Positions 57,608 to 64,000 of a stretch of 64,000 bases of DNA are shown here, in pieces. Position 1 is the stretch's first letter. Each line of letters opens with the position of its first letter. The position numbers were made by a program, and so were the translations under genes. Origin of the DNA: Macrolepiota albuminosa (taxonomy: Eukaryota; Basidiomycota; Agaricomycetes; Agaricales; Agaricaceae); assembly GCA_027475525.1 (NCBI GenBank), contig JAMWFC010000124.1, positions 360,279 to 424,278 of the forward strand, in the 5' to 3' direction. The notes under the pieces are model-generated. The model saw only the letters and a program-made list of their open reading frames with translations. It made no database searches and was not told the origin of the DNA.

Positions 57608-58084
57608 ATGACAAATGGAATTTGTTTGTCATCAATGGATACTGAACAGAAATGTATATTTTATCATGTGATCCTTCAGTTGAGAACTGTGTGGTTGCAG
57701 AAAATTATATTGTCTACAAACATGTCTGCCCTCCTGCAATTGTCTGAACCAATATTTTCACCAAAGAAAAGACGAGTGGAACTGATATTTATAGCAGAAG
57801 AAAGATCTATCTTTGAACCATACAAGGAACTCTACTATTCCTCAACTACTCCTCAAGCATGGACTGCTATCTTGAAGGATAAAATCCTAACAAATATCTT
57901 CAACTACTGGGCCACTAAGGAGACAGAGCCAAAGACAGGGGAAGAGTGGGCAGAAAGAATCAAAGTAGGCACAGCAACTCATTGCAAAGAACTAGGCATC
58001 ATTTGCTTGAATAGAAGGTTGTCCAGTATATCAAGAATTGCTGGCACCCTTATTACTAGCATAAAGATCCAAAGGTGCTCCTGA
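57608..58084 (+). CDS. Hypothetical protein fragment in the core (158 aa frame)
   Basis: Open frame with a polar, protein-like composition: PIFSPKKRRVELIFIAEERS, QAWTAILKDKILTNIFNYWA, and TGEEWAERIKVGTATHCKEL. No domain is recognised. The surroundings are transposon-like and CpG-poor, so it is likely part of a decayed mobile-element gene. A later frame at 58,725-58,952 (HDLILDLDRDGLPILPADPG) could belong to the same gene. Confidence 0.35.
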   Translation: MTNGICLSSMDTEQKCIFYHVILQLRTVWLQKIILSTNMSALLQLSEPIFSPKKRRVELIFIAEERSIFEPYKELYYSSTTPQAWTAILKDKILTNIFNYWATKETEPKTGEEWAERIKVGTATHCKELGIICLNRRLSSISRIAGTLITSIKIQRCS

Positions 58085-60170
58085 AAACTTCACTGTGAGA
58101 TGTTGTCTGGCAGACAATAGCAAAGAAGATAAATGAGGAGATCCAGAACTTGTTGAGGGGTAAGGATCACAATGCCTCAGGATTGGATGCATTTGCACAA
58201 TATAATGTGGCTGTCAAAAATGTTATGCATCAACTCACACCGCAGGAGGAAAGTTGTTTATGGAAGATGGCAGCAAAATGAAGCAAAAAAAGAAATTCAC
58301 CAGAAATTCAGTGCAAGTTGGTACTTCTTCCATCCTTTATTCATTGTATATCTGTCTGCTTAATTCTGCTTTCTAATTGTTGTCTTTTTAGGAAGGCCCA
58401 AAAGCATGGTTTGAAGTGTGTGGACGATGCAGATGTGCTTTGATTTAGAGAGATGGGCATGTTGAGTTGGACTGTTAAAAGCATGGTTTGAAGTGTGTGG
58501 ACGATGCAGATGTGCTTTGATTTAGAGAGATGGGCATGTTGAGTTGAACTGTTGTTGGTTGGTATGCAGATGAAGGCATGACTATTAGAATGTATGTGGT
58601 GCCATCATTCTTTAAACAATTTTGACACCAATTATAGTCATGACAATATGTTATACTTGACCCATGCTAACCGACCTACCTTTCAAGCTCTATTCCTGAC
58701 CTTGTTAGTAACCTCAACAAGAAGATGATGGATTACATGTCTGCTCTTCTTGGTAGAAACATGCCATCCAACATGCAATCATCCTATGATTTGACTCCTC
58801 CTATTCTTACATGCCATGACCTCATCCTTGATCTGGATAGAGATGGATTACCAATATTACCAGCAGATCCAGGACCAAATATATTTCAAACTCAGGCAGA
58901 ATTGGAAATGCTTGTCTGGAACTATCTAAATACTCATTACAGTAAATCCTAGTTTTCTCTACCTTTGCTCATTATCTGATCACTCCATCAGAAATTGCAT
59001 TTGGTTACCAGTATGAATCTGCTTCTTACAAGGCAGTGAGAACCAATGATCAGTGATTCATACATTCAAGGTATCTTCTAGAGGGTCTGATATTCCAAGA
59101 TCTCCATAATCTTGGTCGGCCTGAGCTATTGCATCTGCTGAACTTCTGAAGAGACCGTCAAAGACAGTATGAATCCAGTGACACTTTCCGCTAGATGGTT
59201 TATCTCAACTGTCATAAGCAGCCAGTAGCTGCTGAGTACAGCATCTGAGCTGATCATGAAAAAAATGCAGCAGCAGCAGCAGCATGTAAGGCTACATGCA
59301 AAAATGGAAGGAAAAATCAGAAACAAAGGCCAACACTATCAGTAGTAGTTGATGGCAACAGTAGGACCATTGCTAATAATGCAGCCACTGATAGTGGATC
59401 TGCTTTAGTCACCGGATCTGCAGCCAACTTGGAGTGGCAACTAAGGCCTATACTTCTCCTGTCACTTAGCATACCACACACACCATTGCCTGACTTACAG
59501 GAGGAACCTCCTGTCTTGCGCTCACCGCACACTTCATAGCCTCAGCGCCACAACAGATCCACAGTTCACAACAAATCTCAATCAAATGTATCAGCTTCTG
59601 CTCACAACAAGTCTGCTCATGACGAATCCATTCATAACAAATGTGGTGATGATACAGCAGTGGTAGATGCCACTACTATCCACCTCTTACAACAAAGAGG
59701 ATGGAGCCATCCAGACCCTCCAATTAATGGCTCTAGTGATGGTTTTCTTAAATATAGAGTGTCAAGAAGGGTGCTCAACATTCTTCAAGATAAGGATAAT
59801 GACCAATTTGAAAGTGAGGGAAGGCCAGCATTACAAAACCAAAAGAAGCGCAAGACATTGCCTAACCAATTGTCAACAAATTCTAAGCGACCCCACAAGT
59901 CTCAAGCACAAATGCTACAGGAGGATGCAGCTTGATATATTGATATGTCTACACCAGCAAAAAGGAGTAGCAGCTATACTAAGGTCATTTGACCAGTCTG
60001 CTATCATTGATGTGGGAAAGCAGGAAATGTTACATTACATTTTTGTAAACTATAGCATTACAAAAATATAGCAATGTCAATGTCTATCATAACAAAAAAA
60101 ATCACTGTGGAGTAATCAACCATCCATCTTCACTTATCTTCTGTTGCCTTCTGTCTCTCAGTAAGCTGAC
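58085..60170. other. Core, middle part: fragments only
   Basis: Contains one 77-bp duplication, a CAG repeat (five units) near 59,266-59,283, and a frame at 59,660-59,935 ending in a Lys-rich stretch (NQKKRKTLPNQLS). No domain recognised. Confidence 0.35.
58400..58553. repeat. Tandem duplication, 2 x 77 bp with one mismatch
   Basis: Copies start at 58,400 and 58,477; the only difference is G at 58,470 against A at 58,547. Confidence 0.93.
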
Positions 60171-60177
60171 TGGATGA

Positions 60178-61020
60178 TCAGATCCATTGCATTGGTGGCC
60201 AACTACTTCGGCAGTTGCTGCAAGCCCATCCCCTTGGGCCAGGGAGAGGGTCCTTGGCAGGGACTGGTGGAGGGATGGAAGATGGTTGAAGGAGTAATGG
60301 AGATGTTTGTGTGGGAGATGTCCCTGAGGATGTTTGTTGAAGCAGAGATAGAGTGACGGTGAGAGCAGATAAGTCAGCAGTGTGATGGAATTGGTCAGTG
60401 GCGAGGGCAAAGATGTCACTAGTAGGAATGGATACGTCAGCAGTGGCAGGAGATTGGTCAGCAGTGGGGTCAGGAGTGGTTTTTTCCTCTTCAATGATGG
60501 GTCTAAGTCTACTATGCCCTGTTAGATGCACTGCCACATTATCCTGAGCTGACAGACTGGAAGGATAGGTGGAGATGTGAAGTCAACTCTGCAAAGTGTC
60601 AACCATATTCCAAATATGGTGGATCTGCTCTTCCATCTGACAGATCCATCTGTCATGGGATGCAAGTGTCTCACCTGCAAGAGAAACATTGGTTTGCAGG
60701 ATTTCTATGCAGCCACCAAGCGTGTCAACTTGAGTCTGGTAGCAATGGAAGAAGTCCTCAATATGTGGTAACCAGCTCTCCTCAGCTATAACAAATCCAT
60801 CCCGCACCTGCTCCCCAACATTCCACAATGCTTCCTGAAATCCATTCTCCATCCTGTCCAAATAGCTCTCTACCTCTGCCATTATACCAGCCACAATGTC
60901 TTCACTGTGACTAGACTCCATTGCCTGCTCCTTGCTCTTTTCCTTGACTAGAAGAGGATCCACTGGGCAGTTGGAGGTCAATGGTTGAGATAGACAGATG
61001 GACAGTTTTGATGGTCCCAT
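60178..61020 (-). CDS. Hypothetical coiled-coil protein (two adjacent frames)
   Basis: The frame 61,020-60,583 (145 aa) has a Glu-rich, helix-forming middle (IMAEVESYLDRMENGFQEAL, EEQIHHIWNMVDTLQS). The next frame 60,537-60,178 begins just downstream, is Thr/Pro/Ser-rich and ends KDPLPGPRGWACSNC. A helix followed by a Pro-rich tail with a CxxC-like end is reminiscent of Gag-like proteins, but no domain is certain. It lies in the core of the composite element and could be its only own gene. Confidence 0.35.
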
Positions 61021-61328
61021 AATTGAACTGGCTAGTTCATCTGCTAACTATTAGTTAGCTATTTGAGCAGGAAAAGAGTTTCATATCATCATCACTCTCA
61101 ATAATCATCACTGACTTCTTTCTCAGTAGTTTTTTTCCCTTTCCCTTGTTGCCAGGCTTGATGGTTTTCTTGACAATCATCAGGCTGCATGTTTGTTTGT
61201 AAATAAATATTAGTTTAATATTGTCAATTCAATACAGATGCACTAGTTGCAGTAAATTCTCTATCTGTTCAAATTCTGTATAGGTCTGTTTGTGCACTAC
61301 ATGAACACCATCCTGACTTGTAGTAAGC

Positions 61329-61403
61329 GCCTGTGGTATAATGGAATATTTATAAATTGATATTTCATATTATGCACAAGAGGTGGGTCAGACTCTCGCT
61401 AGT
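61329..61403 (+). repeat. tRNA-like module, type 3, second copy
   Basis: A box TGGTATAATGG at 61,334-61,344; the B box is decayed (GGGTCAGACTC). Same orientation as the copy at 55,290, so this pair is direct, unlike the arms. Confidence 0.5.
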
Positions 61404-61793
61404 TTATATTATATAATAGCAGCAGGCCACTGACATCTGCTAGCATCATGAATTTGATCTGTTCAAAACTCCAGAGATTTCTGCAGTAGCATAAGATGGA
61501 CAAATTTGCACTTGTGTTCATTCCAATACACATGACCAGTTGATAATATACTGTGGCTGGCTACCTTTGTGCTGATTTTTGTAAAAAAGATAGCCAGCCC
61601 TGGTGTATTGTCACTTGTCATGTGCACTAGAATGATCACATGCACAAACTTCTCTATCCTATTCTGCTTCAGTAATTTCTAGAGTTTTGGTCAGATGAAC
61701 TACCACAGGCGCTTACTACAGGTCAGTATGATGTACATGTAGAGCAAAAATGCACCCATATAAACACACCATTAGACTCCATTAAGGTGGAGT

Positions 61794-61866
61794 AGGGGGA
61801 GTAGAACCCACCACTGTACACAATATTGAATATCAATAAACAAATATTCCACTAAACCACTGAGAC
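61794..61866 (-). repeat. tRNA-like module, type 2 (right arm)
   Basis: Minus-strand A box TGGTTTAGTGG (61,859-61,849) and B box GGTTCTACTCC (61,808-61,798). Both boxes are kept in both arms. Confidence 0.6.
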
Positions 61867-62516
61867 TGGTTGCACCGCTGATGTCAGCTGGCTCATATGC
61901 CAATGTCAGCTATCATCTGCTGGCATGCCAGTGGACAGTAGATACTCACATATCCTCTTCCGCCCTTCTCCCTCTTTCTCTCCAGTGCTATCCTCTCCAC
62001 TCCTCACACTACCTCACACGCCACTTCCATCCACCACATGCACCCCACTTCCCTCCTCCCCTCTGACCTGACGTCCAATGTCTGCTATGTCTGCTGGCAT
62101 ATCAGCAGACACCCACACTCCTCTCCTTCCCTCTTCTCCCTCTTTCTCCCCACCCCCACCCCCATTCCTCTTCTGCCACCCTCCATGCTCTCCAAGATGC
62201 CACCCCATGTAGTGGATGCCCACGCACCTCATTTTCTTCTTTCCTGTCCTGATGCCAGATAATGCCAGATAATGCCAGAGGTTGCCGATGAAAACCAGCA
62301 GATATCTGGCAGATGCCAACAGATGTACGATGGATGCCAGCTGATAGCCAGCTGATGGCTGCTGATGCCAACGCCCCTTTCAAGCCACAAAAACTCTTTT
62401 GGAAGGTATGCCACCCCCCTTTCACCTCAAAAAATCCATACAGGGGGCTGCAGAAATGTAGGTAGGTGTCTGTTCATTGTGTTATCTGACCTTTGAATCT
62501 ATCTATTAGTAACGGA

Positions 62517-62594
62517 CCTGTGGTGCAACGGTTAAATATGTATTCCGTTGCTGGAAGCTTTTCCAAAGCTGGGGGTTTGATTCCCCTCTATAGG
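62517..62594 (+). repeat. tRNA-like module, type 1 (right arm)
   Basis: 78 nt, same length as its mate. The closing stem CCTGTGG/CTATAGG has seven pairs (two G-T). Arms: GCAACGG/CCGTTGC (7 bp), AGCTTT/AAAGCT, and GGGGG/CCCCT around TTTGATT. A box TGGTGCAACGG fits TRGYNNARNNG; B box GGTTTGATTCC differs from GGTTCNANNCC by one base. Confidence 0.65.
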
Positions 62595-63452
62595 CATATA
62601 GAGAACAGAGTCACCTTTTATTTTTAGTTCAACCAGCCCCTGTGGACCTGCATAGGCCTCTGCAGATGTCTGCTGGTGCCCTGCGCAGGCCTGTGTGGGC
62701 CTGCATAGGTTTGAGTCCATTGATGTACATCTGCATGGATGTCCGCTGGTGGCTTGCGTAGGCCTGCATATGTCTGCAGGGCCCTTTCATAGATATACAC
62801 TGGCATTGGGGGGTGGAAAAAGGAGAGAAGGGGAGATGCGCAGCCTTGAGTTATTGCAGGGAGGAAGGAAGAGGGGAGGGAAGTGAGGAACCTCAGGAGG
62901 GTTTATTCATACCATGACATCTGCCAATAGAGGAGGTTTTCACTCATGGGCTGATGCCCACTGGTGGCCACTGATGCACATTGACGTCCGCTAGTATCCA
63001 CTGGCATCTGCTGGGCCTGCATGTGCATGTGTGTGCCCACCTTTTATTGATCCACTAGACCATGTCATACAGCATATTGTGACATGTCTGCGGCTCTGTG
63101 GGCACTGCTCCACTCCAGTGTAGCAGACTCTGCTGGACATGTCTGCCAATGGAGGAGGTTTTCACTTGTGGGCTGATGCCTGCTAGTGGCTGCTGACACA
63201 CATTGACGTCCACTAGTGTCCACTGGCATCTGCCAGGCCTGCATGTGCATGTGTATGCCCGCCTTTTATCAATCTATTGGACCATGTTATACAGCACATT
63301 GTGACACGTCTGCAGCTCTGTATTCTATGGCACTGTAGGCACTGCTCCACTCCAGTGTAGTGGACTCTGCTGGACACATATGGTACGGCACAAAGCAAGC
63401 TCCCATACAATGTATGACATGTACCATTGTGATGTCTCTATGTGATGGTACA

Positions 63453-64000
63453 ATATTACAATTGGAATGAGGGAAATTGTAAGTTCTATTATTCTGAAAA
63501 GTTCGTGGTGTATCATAAAAATTTAAAATAGGAAATAAGGAATGTGGTCGTTGTTGAATGTGTGGTCCCAGGGTCAGCAGTTTGGCCATCTATGGGTCAA
63601 CCAAGGATCCAGGTGGAGGAAATGTCAATGCATCTTCACCCTCCTGAAAATGATGTGAGGTATGCCATTCATTTACTGTGCGATTGGACATTATGATGAA
63701 TATAAATGAAAGAAAGTATTGCCAGCACTGCGTGGAGGCAACCACAGGCACCTGATGAAGATATTGAGGCAATAAATTGTTTCAGCAAGCTGGGCTTAAA
63801 ATGGGGCCCATAACCTGTTATTCTGCATCTAAATAGGTACAAACACAGATGATAGTCTCAGTATTGCGTCACAATGGAGGAAACAACTAATTATTGTACC
63901 TAAATAGATACAAACACAGATGATTCCGAGATCTAGAATAGATCAAGGTTTTTCTGTGCAGCGGACTATGTGTGGGAAAAATGTCTTCGATTTTTGCCGT
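63453..64000. other. Right flank of the composite element; possible Copia Gag remnant (minus)
   Basis: Minus-strand frames 63,772-63,590 and 63,589 to about 63,430 are Pro/His/Asn-rich (LLTLGPHIQQRPHSLFPI, FQNNRTYNFPHSN), similar in character to the Copia Gag N-terminus at 52.6-53.3 kb. A direct repeat CTAAATAGRTACAAACACAGATGAT occurs at 63,829 and 63,900. No firm gene. Confidence 0.3.

Larger units (their letters stand above)
61685..63452. repeat. Right arm of the large inverted repeat (about 1.77 kb)
   Basis: Mirror of the left arm, with the same order of parts. It keeps more CpG than the left arm (for example CAGCGG where the left arm has CAGTGG), so it is probably closer to the ancestral sequence. 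The inner limit is near GCCTGTGGTAGTTC (minus strand) at about 61,685. Confidence 0.85.

Noticed and set aside
53433..63772. Many 60-110-aa frames in the inverted arms
   Set aside because: They appear in all frames and both strands of a tandemly repetitive sequence and differ between the two arms; none is conserved as protein.
63829..63925. Direct repeat of about 25 bp with period 71
   Set aside because: It is not part of the 77-bp series, is imperfect and has unique DNA between copies; too little to interpret.

Overview
The window is nuclear DNA of a filamentous basidiomycete, most likely an Agaricomycete. The evidence is very short (about 50-60 nt) GT-AG introns in nearly every gene, several micro-exons, a Zn2Cys6 regulator of the type common in mushrooms, an intron-containing tRNA-Pro, chromodomain Ty3/Gypsy and Ty1/Copia elements, and a RHO1 gene with fungal structure. 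I cannot name the species.

Layout. 1-9.4 kb is an ordinary gene island: a Zn2Cys6 transcription factor (minus, runs off the left edge), two paralogous 3'-5' exonuclease-domain genes (3.3-4.4 kb plus; 8.4-9.4 kb minus) that bracket a tRNA-Pro(AGG) and a DUF2461 gene. 10.5-12.45 kb is a degenerate segmental copy of the region 5' of RHO1 (39.1-41.45 kb) and ends in a RHO1 pseudogene. 12.5-14.7 kb holds two non-LTR-type insertions. 17.6-28.5 kb is one secreted subtilisin-like (S8) protease gene split by a young 8,997-bp Ty3/Gypsy element (18,462-27,458, minus strand, TSD GGACT). 29-39 kb is a nest of old, CpG-free transposons: a Gypsy copy interrupted by a Tc1 element and by a second, internally deleted Gypsy. 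40.9-43.0 kb is a second gene island with intact RHO1 and a small Cys-rich protein gene. 45.3-53.4 kb holds two Copia remnants in opposite orientation and two Tc1 elements. 53.46-63.45 kb is a composite with about 1.7-kb inverted arms around a 6.5-kb core, dotted with tRNA-like modules that carry recognisable A and B boxes.

Cross-cutting signals. (1) Seven tandem duplications all have a period of exactly 77 bp, at 5.05, 46.58, 47.16, 48.02, 48.66, 55.36 and 58.40 kb. I read these as unmerged k=77 assembly overlaps, so several junctions in the repeat-rich part are suspect. (2) Old elements have almost no CpG (none in the 1,623-bp Tc1 copy at 29.6-31.25 kb), as expected from cytosine methylation and deamination or a RIP-like process, while gene islands and the young Gypsy keep normal CpG. 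(3) The young Gypsy has nearly identical LTRs but carries four in-frame TGA codons, so it may have been mobilised in trans. The tRNA-like composite repeat and the unassigned C-terminal extension of the Gypsy pol are the best candidates for something undescribed.
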